A DNA stretch of 64,000 nucleotides from Deferribacteres bacterium (GCA_020633675.1 JACKDE010000003.1:310001-374000), one strand, 5' to 3'. Counted from the stretch's first letter, positions 15,715-25,014 are shown. Numbers and translations: made by a program. The notes: generated from the letters alone by a model not told the origin.

Positions 15715-16062
15715 CTATTCTTCGCAATCTTCAGCAGGCTCAATTGAAGCGCTCATCGAGCCTTTGCAGTGCGGAATGCGCCAATCAGCTCCGTAGGCAT
15801 GGATCTGGTCTTGCTTAAATTCTGCGCGTTCTTTCGATGTGGTTTCAACAATAACCCTGCCGGCGGAATCGACTTCCACTGCCATTTGAAAAGCGACTTC
15901 AACCGAATGCCCGAACAGTTTCATAAGCATTTCGATAACATAATCATAGGTATGATGATTATCATCCCACAAAACCACATGATAGCGTGGAATGTGGATC
16001 ACCCGCTCTTTTTTGGTTGTTTCAACATCTTGTTCCGGGGCGCCTATTTCAAAACGTACCAT
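15715..16062 (-). CDS. clpS: ATP-dependent Clp protease adaptor
   Basis: A 115-residue N-degron adaptor that delivers substrates with destabilising N-terminal residues to ClpAP. The conserved core is YHVVLWDDNHHTYDYVIEML, then FGHSVEVAFQMAVEVDSAGRVIV and TTSKERAEFKQDQIHAYGADWR. The Asp-Asn and His residues that bind the N-terminal amino group are present. The start at 16062 (MVRFEIGAPEQ) is chosen over the 16191 frame start because AAGG precedes it and the upstream part has no family similarity. It is divergent from rpsT. An arginyltransferase-like gene at 37.9 kb may belong to the same pathway. Confidence 0.92.
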   Translation of the reverse strand: MVRFEIGAPEQDVETTKKERVIHIPRYHVVLWDDNHHTYDYVIEMLMKLFGHSVEVAFQMAVEVDSAGRVIVETTSKERAEFKQDQIHAYGADWRIPHCKGSMSASIEPAEDCEE

Positions 16063-16248
16063 GAGCCAACCTTGCAGTTTTCTTGTGCCGGGAATTGCGC
16101 AGAATGGCATTCTTTTTAGCTTGTTACGCAAACATAAAATATAATAAATAAAAGGATTGATTGCAACGTTGGTGTCATCCGCTCTGGACAAAATACGAAA
16201 TCGATGCCAAATGTCTGAAATTGGAGAATAGCACAGCCAATATTTCGC

Positions 16249-16277
16249 TTGACATCAAGTCTCTATTTTTTTATATT
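16249..16277 (+). promoter_or_regulatory. Sigma-70-type promoter of rpsT
   Basis: A perfect -35 TTGACA (16249-16254), a 17-nt spacer and -10 TATATT (16272-16277) lie about 60 nt upstream of the rpsT GTG start. This is the best housekeeping-type promoter match noticed in the window. Confidence 0.75.
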
Positions 16278-16339
16278 TTCCGTTCTTTAAGCAGCAATTA
16301 TTTTTCAAAATATCATTTAACTGTAAGGAAGGCACACAC

Positions 16340-16597
16340 GTGGCCAATCATAAATCAGCAATTAAACGTATTCGCACCAGCCTAAAGCAAAACCAGCGCA
16401 ACCGTCATTACAGATCGCTTATGCGCTCGACAATCAAGAAGGTACTCGCCACAACTGAGCAGGAAGCAGCTCAGGCGCAGTACGTACAGGCGACCAGCCT
16501 GCTCGACAAAATGGCTTCAAAGCGCATCATTCACGCGAACAAAGCAGCCAATCAGAAATCGCGCCTAGCCAAACACGTCAATTCGTTGGCGAGCTGA
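16340..16597 (+). CDS. rpsT: 30S ribosomal protein S20
   Basis: An 85-residue, strongly basic protein that binds 16S rRNA. MANHKSAIKRIRTSLKQNQRNRHYRS and ...HANKAANQKSRLAKHVNSL are the standard S20 ends. Translation starts with GTG at 16340, preceded by AAGGAAGG. GTG starts occur in this gene in other bacteria and may limit expression. It is a single-gene unit with its own promoter and terminator. Confidence 0.96.
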   Translation: MANHKSAIKRIRTSLKQNQRNRHYRSLMRSTIKKVLATTEQEAAQAQYVQATSLLDKMASKRIIHANKAANQKSRLAKHVNSLAS

Positions 16598-16677
16598 GTA
16601 GTTCTTGCTGAAAATCCAACCCGGATTTTCGTCTGCAACCCACTTTGACCAAAGCATTGTAAACTGATTCCCCTTGC

Positions 16678-16710
16678 GGGGCCAGCCTCACATTATTTCT
16701 GGCCCCTTTT
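16678..16710 (+). terminator. Intrinsic terminator of rpsT
   Basis: GGGGCCAG - 13 nt - CTGGCCCC is followed by TTTT, 80 nt after the rpsT stop codon. Confidence 0.8.
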
Positions 16711-16873
16711 CGATCTCCGTCCAGAAGCAATACAGCTTTCCCAATCTTTCCCATTCCGTTCGAAATCCAGACACTTCGATATAAGAATGCTCTAATTTTA
16801 AAGTCTCTGTTTTAAAATTCTTTTTAAACTGCATGGCAGGGTAATCAATCGGAATGATTTTAGGGCAGGATCA

Positions 16874-16918
16874 GTCTGTGCGATCTGCAAACGGGCCTTG
16901 ATAGCAGAACGCACAGAC
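16874..16918 (-). terminator. Long hairpin after guaB, possible terminator
   Basis: A 15-bp stem with a single mismatch (GTCTGTGCGTTCTGC against GTCTGTGCGATCTGC) and a 15-nt loop lies 14 nt beyond the guaB stop. There is no T run, so it may stabilise the mRNA 3' end or need a helper factor. Confidence 0.5.
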
Positions 16919-16932
16919 CGGCTGGAACAGTA

Positions 16933-18405
16933 TCACGGACTGTGTATTTTATAATTCGGTGCTTCGTGCGTTATGATAATATCATGAGGGTGACTCTCGC
17001 GAAGCCCGGCTGCGGTCATGCGGATGAACTGACCTTTGGTTTTGAGGGTGGCGATATCTTTCGCACCGCAATAGCCCATCGATGAACGCAAGCCGCCGAC
17101 CATCTGAAAAATCACATCCGCGAGACGGCCTTTGTATGGCACCCGCCCCTCGATTCCTTCCGGCACCAGCTTTTTGACGTCTTTTTGGCCTTCCTGAAAA
17201 TAGCGATCTGCGCTGCCTTGTTTCATTGCCGAAACCGAGCCCATTGCGCGGTACACTTTGTAAGCACGTCCGTCCATGAAAATCATGTCACCCGGGCTCT
17301 CTTCTGTTCCTGCCAGCATATTTCCAAGCATAACACAATCCGCGCCGGCCACAATCGCCTTGGCGATGTCGCCGGTTTGCTTAACGCCACCATCTGCGAT
17401 CAGTGGGACATTGTGTTTTGCACAGACTTCTGCACACTGCATGATAGCCGTGATTTGCGGTACGCCGACGCCAGCGATGACCCGCGTCGTACAGATCGAT
17501 CCCGGACCGATACCAACCTTCACAGCATCCACACCCGCTTCGATCAACTCTTGCACCGCCCTCGCCGTGGCCACATTGCCGGCAACGACTTGCACGCGGT
17601 CGCCGAGTTCTTTTTTGATCAGCTTAACCGTCGAGATGACACCTGACGAGTGGCCGTGCGCCGTGTCGACGACCAGTACATCCGCATGCGCATCAACCAG
17701 CGCATTGGCGCGATCAAGAGAATCTTTGGTGACGCCAACTGCCGCGCCGACAATGAGCCTGCCATGCTCATCTTTGGCCGCATTGGGGTATTCTTTCTTT
17801 TTTTGAATATCCTTGACCGTGATGAGGCCCTGCAGGAGGCCGTTGTCGTCAACAACCAATAGTTTTTCAATACGGTGTTCCTGCAAAATCTTTTCAGCCT
17901 CTTCCAGCGTCGTGCCGATTGGCGCCGTGATGAGCCGGTCTTTTGTCATCACCTCCGAAATATCCCGATTGTGATCGACAATGAATCGCAGGTCGCGATT
18001 GGTGAGAATACCGACCAACTTGCCGGCATCGACGATAGGTATGCCGGAGATACTGAATTTCTGCATCATTCCCAGCGCGTCGTGGACTTTTGCATCCGAC
18101 GAAAGCGTAATCGGATTGTAGATCATACCACTTTCCGAACGCTTCACGCGATCCACTTCGCCGGCCTGCTCTTCAATACTCAAATTTTTGTGAATAATGC
18201 CGATACCACCTTCACGGGCAATCGCAATCGCCAGTGCAGATTCGGTTACTGTATCCATTGCCGCACTCAGCACAGGCACATTGATGCGAATCTTTTTGGT
18301 CAAAGTCGTAGACAACGAAACCTGATGCGGCAATACATCTGATTTTTGCGGCACCAGCAGTACGTCATCGAATGTCAGTCCTTCCCCGAGTATCTTTTCT
18401 GCCAT
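16933..18405 (-). CDS. guaB: Inosine-5'-monophosphate dehydrogenase
   Basis: A 490-residue enzyme converting IMP to XMP with NAD, the committed step of GTP synthesis. FDDVLLVPQKSDVLP is the N-terminal signature. Two CBS domains occupy about 95-205. The catalytic loop is VGIGPGSICTTR, followed by IADGGVKQTGDIAKA, the GGxG phosphate-binding stretch and the flap with RYFQEG and EGIEGRVPYKG. GAGGTGG precedes the start. Length and motifs are normal. Confidence 0.97.
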   Translation of the reverse strand: MAEKILGEGLTFDDVLLVPQKSDVLPHQVSLSTTLTKKIRINVPVLSAAMDTVTESALAIAIAREGGIGIIHKNLSIEEQAGEVDRVKRSESGMIYNPITLSSDAKVHDALGMMQKFSISGIPIVDAGKLVGILTNRDLRFIVDHNRDISEVMTKDRLITAPIGTTLEEAEKILQEHRIEKLLVVDDNGLLQGLITVKDIQKKKEYPNAAKDEHGRLIVGAAVGVTKDSLDRANALVDAHADVLVVDTAHGHSSGVISTVKLIKKELGDRVQVVAGNVATARAVQELIEAGVDAVKVGIGPGSICTTRVIAGVGVPQITAIMQCAEVCAKHNVPLIADGGVKQTGDIAKAIVAGADCVMLGNMLAGTEESPGDMIFMDGRAYKVYRAMGSVSAMKQGSADRYFQEGQKDVKKLVPEGIEGRVPYKGRLADVIFQMVGGLRSSMGYCGAKDIATLKTKGQFIRMTAAGLRESHPHDIIITHEAPNYKIHSP

Positions 18406-18490
18406 ATCTTAAGATCCACCTCGTTTTTCTCAACTCCATCCTGCGAAGATACGTTTGCACTCATTGTAGAGGCCTCGCAGCGATGAAGCT

Positions 18491-18838
18491 TTATTTTCTT
18501 TTTTCGTCTTCAATCACGACAAAACCAAAATTTTTTGTACCGAGTGTGAGCGCCACCTTCACTGTTCCTTCAACTTTGATCTTATCGCCTTCAAAAGGAA
18601 CCCGGCCCTGTGGTCTTACCCAGATTGTGCCGGTACCATCATCGATGCGCACAATGCTTTGCCCGATCACGGGTATGGCGAATGTTTGGGTGACCGTTCC
18701 CTCAACCTTGACTTTTTGCTCGTTGTATTTGCTCGGATTGCTTTCGATATCGATGATTTTTGTGCGCGAGCCACCACACGCTGCCAGCACCAGAACGCCT
18801 GCTGCAATCAGAATATAGTTTAAAATGCGCTTTTTCAT
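18491..18838 (-). CDS. Lipoprotein with OB-fold-like domain
   Basis: A 115-residue lipoprotein: signal ILNYILIAAGVLVLAAC with lipobox LAAC, then about 90 mature residues. The sequence KIIDIESNPSKYNEQKVKVEGTVTQTF, IVRIDDGTGTIWVRPQG and GDKIKVEGTVKVAL has the strand order of small OB-fold modules seen in many periplasmic proteins. Function unknown. The start at 18838 is preceded by GGAGG at good distance; the longer frame from 18934 has no support. It reads in the same direction as guaB but is separated by 85 nt. Confidence 0.7.
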   Translation of the reverse strand: MKKRILNYILIAAGVLVLAACGGSRTKIIDIESNPSKYNEQKVKVEGTVTQTFAIPVIGQSIVRIDDGTGTIWVRPQGRVPFEGDKIKVEGTVKVALTLGTKNFGFVVIEDEKRK

Positions 18839-18940
18839 CAGAAACCTCCATAGTGCGTTTAACGCTTCGTTCAATTTTTCATGCAGCAGTGCGGTCCCGA
18901 AGCGAATGAATGATAAGAAAAAAAACTGTTTCAAGTGAGG

Positions 18941-20119
18941 CTATTTGCACAGCTTCTCGACCACATCCACCAGACGATCAACTTCTTGCCGCGTATTGTA
19001 CACATGCAAAGAGACGCGGATTCCGCCCCCTCTGCGGCTGAGATAAATGTTTTCCTTTTCCAATTTTTGCTGAAAATCCGGTATGACTTTTTTGGGCTCA
19101 AAACTGACGATACCAGCCCGGCGCGCAGCCAGGCTCGACGTGCGCACGAGCTGTCCACGCGCTTTCAGCGCTTCGATCAGGTAGCCTGACAAATCGAGAA
19201 TATGGGCTTCGATAGCATCTCGTCCGAGCGCCATGAAATTCTGCATCGAATAGGCCAGGGCAATTTTGGCCAGAATATTTTCCGTACTGACCCGAAATTT
19301 GTCGATACGATTGCGTGTGATCGGATAATTTTTGACAAAATCCAGCCCTTCACACCAATCATGAATTGCCTGCTCCGGGTGCTCGAGTCCGAGAAAGCCT
19401 GCAACCGGTCGCGTTAATTGCTCGATGATGGACTTCCGGACATACAACACTCCCCAGCCAGGCAGGGACATCATCCATTTCGAGCTGCCTCCGGTCAGGA
19501 AATCAACATCAAGCTGCTGTACATTGACATGTAATGGACCGAGTGCCTGAATGGCGTCGAGCGCAACCAGCGCGCCTTTTTTATGCGCAGCCTCAGCGAT
19601 GGTAGCGACTTCATGCCGATAGCCGGTCGCGAAGGAAACATGCGATAGCGCCACCAAACGCGTGCGCTCATCAATCAACTCGATGATATTTTCAGCCGGC
19701 ACCTCGTAGCCACTGCGTTTTGCCACACGAACTTCGAAGCCAAATTTTTTGTGAAAATGAAAAAAGGCGATATTTTGGCTCATAAATTCGAGCTCGTTGA
19801 TGACGACGTTGTCACCAGGTTGCCACGGCAACGACTGCGTAATGTAATTCATGCCCATAGTCGTGTTGGGCACGCCTGTGATTTCGCTGGCATCGCAGTG
19901 AATGAAGGCGGGGGCGGTTGCATCCCAAAGGGCATTCAACTCGTCAAAAATTCGAAAATAGTCTGTCTCCGATGCATAGTGTAGCTGACGATAAAATGCC
20001 TGCGTCTTTTCCCAAACCGATTTCGCTGGAAAGCCAACAAGGCCGGCATTGAAATATATTCGATTATCCTGCTGTTCAAAGTCCGTGCGAATACTCTGCA
20101 AATTGAGCTTTGCCATCAT
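18941..20119 (-). CDS. Class V aminotransferase-fold PLP enzyme
   Basis: A 392-residue PLP-dependent enzyme of the cysteine-desulfurase/isopenicillin-epimerase superfamily. RIYFNAGLVGFPAKSV at the N-terminus, VPNTTMGMNYI, ALSHVSFATGYRHEV and ALDAIQALGP lead to the Schiff-base lysine in TGGSSKWMMSLPGWGVLYV. The C-terminal domain ends RRGGGIRVSLHVYNTRQEVDRL. The exact reaction is not fixed by motif; a free cysteine loop typical of Cys desulfurases is not evident. The start overlaps the stop of the upstream NTF2-like gene (ATGA), indicating translational coupling. Confidence 0.85.
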   Translation of the reverse strand: MMAKLNLQSIRTDFEQQDNRIYFNAGLVGFPAKSVWEKTQAFYRQLHYASETDYFRIFDELNALWDATAPAFIHCDASEITGVPNTTMGMNYITQSLPWQPGDNVVINELEFMSQNIAFFHFHKKFGFEVRVAKRSGYEVPAENIIELIDERTRLVALSHVSFATGYRHEVATIAEAAHKKGALVALDAIQALGPLHVNVQQLDVDFLTGGSSKWMMSLPGWGVLYVRKSIIEQLTRPVAGFLGLEHPEQAIHDWCEGLDFVKNYPITRNRIDKFRVSTENILAKIALAYSMQNFMALGRDAIEAHILDLSGYLIEALKARGQLVRTSSLAARRAGIVSFEPKKVIPDFQQKLEKENIYLSRRGGGIRVSLHVYNTRQEVDRLVDVVEKLCK

Positions 20120-20586
20120 TTGCCACCTGCATTATGGCTGGTGTGATCGTGCATCAATTTCCAGCCTTGCCCATGCTCCAACCTCCAGACGTGCGTGGTT
20201 TTGCCGCTGGCTCCACCTCGAATCCAGTTGTACGTTACCAGCGCGGAAGATTCGCTCAAAAGTATGATTTTCTGGTTAAATACGCTCTGTTTCACACCAT
20301 CTTTCATCACGCCTTCGTACATTTTCAGCGCTTCACCGGCGTTTTCGATACGGTAGGGGAAACTGTTAAAAAACATGCTGTAGCCACCGCCAAACGCATC
20401 TTTTAACGTGTCGGGAGCGGTGCCATTGTAGTTGTTTTGGAACTTGCCTTCCGCTTTTTTGACCATGTCATTTAAAAATGCTACCTGCTTTCTGTCCGCG
20501 CGCTTTCGCTCCAGCCAAGAGCGAAAAATCAGTCCACCGGCGGAAGCGATAACGATCATGATCAAAATTTTAAAAAAAGTGTCCAT
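20116..20586 (-). CDS. Membrane-anchored NTF2/SnoaL-like protein
   Basis: A 156-residue protein with one N-terminal hydrophobic segment (MDTFFKILIMIVIASAGGLIF) and a soluble domain. The segments LVTYNWIRGGASGKTTHVWRLEHGQGWKLMHDHTSHN match the C-terminal strands of nuclear-transport-factor-2-like folds, which often carry ketosteroid-isomerase-like or scaffold roles. The start at 20586 follows GGGAAGAAGG; the earlier frame start is unlikely. It overlaps the aminotransferase start, so the two probably act together. Confidence 0.6.
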   Translation of the reverse strand: MDTFFKILIMIVIASAGGLIFRSWLERKRADRKQVAFLNDMVKKAEGKFQNNYNGTAPDTLKDAFGGGYSMFFNSFPYRIENAGEALKMYEGVMKDGVKQSVFNQKIILLSESSALVTYNWIRGGASGKTTHVWRLEHGQGWKLMHDHTSHNAGGK

Positions 20587-20652
20587 ACCTTCTTCCCTTA
20601 CGATAAAAATCAGACGCAATGTATGATGGCTCTGGATATTGCAGAACAAAAA

Positions 20653-21648
20653 TCAGGCAATGCCGGAAGGTGCGACTGGCAGAATCGGTAAAGCTCTCTG
20701 CACGGGTTTGCCTACGCACCAGTTATTGTCTTGCTGAAAAACAAGGTGATTCTGTTCCGCGGCCCGCAGATGAGCGAGCACTGTCGTAAACGCACTCGCC
20801 GCGAAAACACGGCCAAAACGCGCACAAACCATCTGCGTCAAGAACGGCAAGGTTAACCCGCCTTTCGCTTTTTGCAGCGCTGCCAGAATGAACTCATCGA
20901 GTTGTTCGGTCAATCGTCTTGCTTGCAGCAGAGCCGGTTCTACATTTTCGTTTTCAATCATTTCAAAATGCGCAGTCAGCAGCATATTCGGATCAAGTTT
21001 GGCAATCCTGGCAAGCGTGTCTTGGTAGGCTTCGATATCATCATACACTGGAAGATGCGAAGCAATCCCCGGCCCCCCGAATGCATCGCCGCAAAAGAGC
21101 AGTTTTTCTTCGGGCAACCAAAGCGCGATGCTGTCAGCGCTGTGCCCGGGCGTCGGCGAAATCATCATTTTCCTGCTGTGCGGCAGCTCGTGCGGTAATT
21201 GGTCCAGCCACCGATCCGCAAGCCATGGCCGACCAAGCTCATCAAAAAAATCAGCATGCAATCCGGGTGGCAACGAAACGTCGTTTTTGTACTGTTTAAA
21301 TCTTTCGAGATATTGGCGTTCGTGATCGAGCATCCAACCTTGCGCATGCTCATGCGCCAACACCGTTGCGCCACTCGTTTCCGCCAGCAGCGCAAGCCCG
21401 CCGATATGATCGTTGTGACTGTGCGAGATGACAATCGTTTGCAGATCCGTGGTAGGGTGGCCAATTTCTGCCAGCAGCTTGATCACAGAAGCAGCACTGC
21501 TTTTTAAGCCAGCATCAAAAAGCACCAATCCATCGCCTGCATCAAGCAGATAGTAGTAAACTTGACGCTCTCCCGCCGATGTTCCAATCCGCCAAACACC
21601 TTTCGCAATTTGTGCTGTCGAAGTAGCGCGCGCCATAAGGCCTTTCAT
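20653..21648 (-). CDS. Metallo-beta-lactamase-fold hydrolase
   Basis: A 331-residue MBL-superfamily enzyme. The metal-binding motif is ISHSHNDHIGG (about 74-84), with further ligands in PTPGHSADSIAL, CGDAF and TAHFEM. A helical C-terminal domain of about 90 residues (EPALLQARRLTEQLDEFILAAL..., winged-helix-like) resembles glyoxalase II or LACTB2-type homologues. The substrate is unknown: a thioester, lactone or phosphodiester are all possible. Two starts are possible, 21648 and 21636; AAAGG lies only four bases before the second. It is 66 nt upstream of the NTF2-like gene on the same strand, so a three-gene operon is plausible. Confidence 0.85.
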   Translation of the reverse strand: MKGLMARATSTAQIAKGVWRIGTSAGERQVYYYLLDAGDGLVLFDAGLKSSAASVIKLLAEIGHPTTDLQTIVISHSHNDHIGGLALLAETSGATVLAHEHAQGWMLDHERQYLERFKQYKNDVSLPPGLHADFFDELGRPWLADRWLDQLPHELPHSRKMMISPTPGHSADSIALWLPEEKLLFCGDAFGGPGIASHLPVYDDIEAYQDTLARIAKLDPNMLLTAHFEMIENENVEPALLQARRLTEQLDEFILAALQKAKGGLTLPFLTQMVCARFGRVFAASAFTTVLAHLRAAEQNHLVFQQDNNWCVGKPVQRALPILPVAPSGIA

Positions 21649-21798
21649 TTTCGATAAGTTGTGAAAAAAAATAGAGATGAACTTACTAAAAATTTGGCAT
21701 AAATGTCAACAGGAAAGGCGATTGAGGTAGGTACAAAATGGCCTTGCATTTTGAGCTGGAAAAAGGCAGGTGGCGGCGCAGTTGCCGTTGGCTAACGG

Positions 21799-21966
21799 TC
21801 AGTTTTTAGCAAAACGCAAAACGCCGCGCACGGCAATTAATAGAGCTACGAATAAAATCAAACCATCCCGAAAGCTGAAGCCGGATGCTGCGATATCTAT
21901 GCTTGTGTCGATTGCAATGTAAAGGGCAATCAGTACGAGTGCGATTCCAAATAGCTTATTTTGCAT
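21799..21966 (-). CDS. 55-residue membrane protein, unknown function
   Basis: A short gene encoding MQNKLFGIALVLIALYIAID...IAASGFSFRDGLILFVALLIAVRGVLRFAKN. It has two hydrophobic helices joined by a short loop and a basic C-terminus. Its ATG overlaps the TGA of the upstream 66-residue gene (TGATG at 21966-21968), which strongly suggests coupled translation of a two-gene unit. No family is recognised. Confidence 0.6.
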   Translation of the reverse strand: MQNKLFGIALVLIALYIAIDTSIDIAASGFSFRDGLILFVALLIAVRGVLRFAKN

Positions 21967-22166
21967 CAATTCGGCTTTGAATGTTGCTCACGTCGAGCAT
22001 TTCGGAAGAAATCATTGTCGAAGGGGGATGATTCGGCTTCTTTCGGCTTGGGGGAGCCGGCTTTTAGCAACCGCTGGCCCATATCCGGCATGTCGACCAG
22101 TTTTGAAAAAAGAATCCATCTGCCGCGATGGGAGATGCCCATTAAACGCTGTCCAAATGTTACCAT
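21966..22166 (-). CDS. 66-residue protein coupled to a small membrane protein
   Basis: Encodes MVTFGQRLMGISHRGRWILF, continues through a hydrophilic Lys/Glu-rich stretch and ends FFRNARREQHSKPN. The start at 22166 is marked by GGAGG six bases upstream. The longer frame from 22253 has no ribosome site. It has no clear transmembrane helix or known motif. Because it overlaps the start of the 55-residue membrane protein, the two may form a small complex (inference). Confidence 0.55.
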   Translation of the reverse strand: MVTFGQRLMGISHRGRWILFSKLVDMPDMGQRLLKAGSPKPKEAESSPFDNDFFRNARREQHSKPN

Positions 22167-22501
22167 GATGTCCTCCAACGTTGTGTTAAAAGAACCAGCT
22201 AGTTGTACAGCGAGGATCAATGATGCTTGTGCGGTGATGTATAGTATCCTCACAATGCCATTGTGTGAAATTTATCATTTTTTTGCGATAATGCAACTGG
22301 TAAGTTGTAAAATTTTTATAAATTTCAGCAACTTCGGTACCAACAACCTCGCATCTGCCGAATGGTCGCAATTGGTGCGGCAATTCTCGCAAATTTTTCT
22401 ACTTTTGGAAAGATTTCCGTTTTTTTGCCCGCAAATCTGAGCTGCCGCAGATAAACTTTAGCAGCACCTTCTCCAAACGAATTGCACCTTGGATCAACAT
22501 C
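22167..22501. other. 335-nt intergenic region between divergent genes
   Basis: I see no reading frame with a ribosome site. The only structured feature is a perfect 7-1-7 palindrome, CACAATG-C-CATTGTG, at 22251-22265. It has the same size as the dyad in the htpG promoter and could be an operator for either divergent gene. The rest is AT-rich and likely holds both promoters. Confidence 0.35.
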
Positions 22502-24187
22502 ATGAAGTCCTGCTTATATTTTTGCGGTCTGCTCTGCACCATCGCCGTTCTTTTCGCTTGCCAGACAAATCCGATGGGGCCGGAACCGGATCAACCTATC
22601 GATGATTTTCTGAAGATTGAACAATCGTTGGTTTTTAAGGGCGTCCGCTCAATCGTGCAGCCGCCCTGTCAGATCCAGTTTACCTTCGCCTTGCGCAATG
22701 CCGATGACCAAGCTGTTTTTTTTGAGCAAAGCGATCTTTCCCAAAGGGTCAAAATTCTCGAAAACGATATTGAAATCGATTACAACGAGACCAATTTTTT
22801 CGTCAACACCGCCCGCACGTTGATGCAGGACATAGTGCTGGTGCTGGATTTCAGTAACAGCGTACTGGCGCTCAATGCGGAAAATGCCTCAGCCACCGAG
22901 GCAATGATCGCTGGCAGTAAAAGCATCATTCGCGCATTGGGCGTGATCGACCGACTTGCAATTGTCGAGTTCCACGATCGCTATCAAACACCACAGGTTT
23001 TGAGCTATTTCAGTTCAGATACAACCGCCCTGCTCGCTGCCATTGAGGCATTTTCGCAGCGACAAATTGACTACGGCGCTTCACGAGCCTGGGACGCCGC
23101 CAAGCTCGGCCTCGACCTTTTTCCGACCACTTCGCGCGTCGATGCGCAACGGCTTTTGCTGATCATTTCCGATGGCAAAGACACCAGCAGCCGCACACAG
23201 CCTCAGGAACTAATTCAAAAAGCACGTGAACAAAACGTGCAAATTTTTGCAGCAGATTTGAATGCCAGCCAAGGCTCGCCGATCCTGCAAAAACTGGCCA
23301 ACGAGACCGATGGGCTTTATTTAGCAATCTCTCCCGAAACACATGTGCGCACACGACTTGCCGAACTTGCTGAAAGTGTCAGTTGCCAGTATCAAGTCAG
23401 TTACATTAGCCTTTTGCAGCAGCCACAGCCAACTGTTTGTGTGCAAATCGAGCACGCCGGTCAACTCAACAGTTTTTCCAAATCGGTCGATCTTGGCGCG
23501 GTCATCGAAACGCAAAAAGATGATCGCATCGGACGCCTGACATATGACGCAGAAATGCCAGACGCCAACCACGCTATCGTTACGCTGCGACTCGAGCATA
23601 CGCCCCGTAACATCAATGCATTTCGCTTCAAAATGGCGACATCGCAACTGCAGCAGGTTCAAATCATCCCACAAACCATCGGTGGCCTGCTCGATCGCTC
23701 ATGGCAACTCTCGCAGGACAGCGATGGCTGGTTTGTGCTGCGCTCAGCCAGCGTTTTTCTGCCTTTTGGCGCAGCAGGCGCGTTGGTGCGAGCTGAGTAT
23801 GCCACGCCGTCGGGCAGCAACTTGCAGGTGCCTTTCTTGCTGGACAACAGCATTTACAGCAATGAAAAACAATTTAATGCACCGGGTACGCTGATTTTAG
23901 GGCTGCGATTTTCGAATCCGCAGCCGATGCATGGAAGCGAGGGGATTGAACGCCGGCCGCTGCTATCGTGGGAAGTTGAGGCTGGTTCATCGCAGGATCT
24001 GGTCTTCGATGTTTTTCTCGATTCCGAAGCACCTGTTTTGCGGCAAATTGCGACCGGCATTCGGGAAACAGAATTTGCACCGCCGACCACATTGGCTGCC
24101 AATAAAACCCACTACTGGAAAGTGGTTGCACGCATCGACGGCAACCACTACAGTAGTCCGATTTTTCAATTTAAAACAGGCGACTAA
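22502..24187 (+). CDS. Lipoprotein with von Willebrand factor A domain
   Basis: A 561-residue lipoprotein (MKSCLYFCGLLCTIAVLFAC, lipobox LFAC). A VWA domain follows with MIDAS residues DFSNS in DIVLVLDFSNSVLAL, a threonine-bearing middle part, and ISDGKDTSS. It binds a divalent cation and usually mediates protein contacts. The C-terminal 90 residues (LLSWEVEAGSS...FDVFLDSEAP...HYWKVVARIDG) look like a fibronectin-III-type domain that often precedes export or surface exposure. No protease motif is present. It ends convergently with the DUF1080 gene, overlapping it by four bases. Confidence 0.75.
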   Translation: MKSCLYFCGLLCTIAVLFACQTNPMGPEPDQPIDDFLKIEQSLVFKGVRSIVQPPCQIQFTFALRNADDQAVFFEQSDLSQRVKILENDIEIDYNETNFFVNTARTLMQDIVLVLDFSNSVLALNAENASATEAMIAGSKSIIRALGVIDRLAIVEFHDRYQTPQVLSYFSSDTTALLAAIEAFSQRQIDYGASRAWDAAKLGLDLFPTTSRVDAQRLLLIISDGKDTSSRTQPQELIQKAREQNVQIFAADLNASQGSPILQKLANETDGLYLAISPETHVRTRLAELAESVSCQYQVSYISLLQQPQPTVCVQIEHAGQLNSFSKSVDLGAVIETQKDDRIGRLTYDAEMPDANHAIVTLRLEHTPRNINAFRFKMATSQLQQVQIIPQTIGGLLDRSWQLSQDSDGWFVLRSASVFLPFGAAGALVRAEYATPSGSNLQVPFLLDNSIYSNEKQFNAPGTLILGLRFSNPQPMHGSEGIERRPLLSWEVEAGSSQDLVFDVFLDSEAPVLRQIATGIRETEFAPPTTLAANKTHYWKVVARIDGNHYSSPIFQFKTGD

Positions 24188-24966
24188 AGCTCGCGGATCC
24201 AAATATTGCGGAAGCGCACCGGATTATTATGATCCTGCAGCATTAATGGAAGCGTTGCTGCATGTTTTTCATAGTCCGGGCGTTCCTTGTGGGCAGTCGG
24301 ACCAGTCAGCTTGACACTGTGATGCACCAAAATATTGTTGTGAAATACCGTCAAATAGGCCGGGCTTTGCAATGATCCATCATCGCCAAATCGCGGCGCA
24401 CGAAAGACAATGTCATATGTCTGCCATTTTCCCGGTGGCTGGCAGGCATTGACCAGTGGCGGATATTGGCCATAAATTGCAGCTGCCTGACCATCAGCAT
24501 AGGTTGGATTTTGGTACGAGTCTAAAACCTGCACTTCATAAATGCTCATCAGGAAGACGCCGCTGTTGCCGCGCCCCTGGCCTTTGCCTTCAATCACTGC
24601 CGGCGTTGCCCACTCCACATGCAACTGGCAATCACCAAAGCCTTGTTTTGTCTGGATATTGCCAGTTCCCTTGACCACCTCCATATAGCCGTTCTCGACC
24701 TTCCATTTTGCCGGTCCGCCTTTAATGGATTCCCAGCCCTGCAAATCGGTGCCGTCGAATAGCACAACCGCATCCGATGGCGCAGGTACAGGCTCGCCAG
24801 GCTGGCCCGGCGTGACCACTGGCGCCATTGGGCGCGCATCATCATGAACTTTCCAGTTCCCCACTGTCTGTGCCATCAGGCTGTTCTTTGTTCCGCTCAT
24901 TGTGAATATTCCTATCATAAATACCAGCGCAAAGGCGCTATGCGTTCTTGGCTGAGTCATGTACAT
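24184..24966 (-). CDS. Exported DUF1080 protein (3-keto-disaccharide hydrolase-like)
   Basis: A 260-residue exported protein with a signal peptide (ALVFMIGIFTMSGTKNSLMAQ) and a concanavalin-like jelly roll of the PF06439 type: VLFDGTDLQGWESIKGG, WKVENGYMEVVKGTGNIQT, FGDCQLHVEWATP, GNSGVFLMSIYEVQVLDS, and the C-terminal LMLQDHNNPVRFRNIWIREL. Family members hydrolyse 3-keto-glycosides formed by sugar 3-dehydrogenases. The start at 24966 follows AAGGAGAAAG. It is 49 nt after a second DUF1080 gene, so the two form a unit. Confidence 0.8.
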   Translation of the reverse strand: MYMTQPRTHSAFALVFMIGIFTMSGTKNSLMAQTVGNWKVHDDARPMAPVVTPGQPGEPVPAPSDAVVLFDGTDLQGWESIKGGPAKWKVENGYMEVVKGTGNIQTKQGFGDCQLHVEWATPAVIEGKGQGRGNSGVFLMSIYEVQVLDSYQNPTYADGQAAAIYGQYPPLVNACQPPGKWQTYDIVFRAPRFGDDGSLQSPAYLTVFHNNILVHHSVKLTGPTAHKERPDYEKHAATLPLMLQDHNNPVRFRNIWIREL

Positions 24967-25014
24967 TTTCTTTCTCCTTTCAGCCTGTTTCGCTGCATAA
25001 AAAATCAGCAATCC

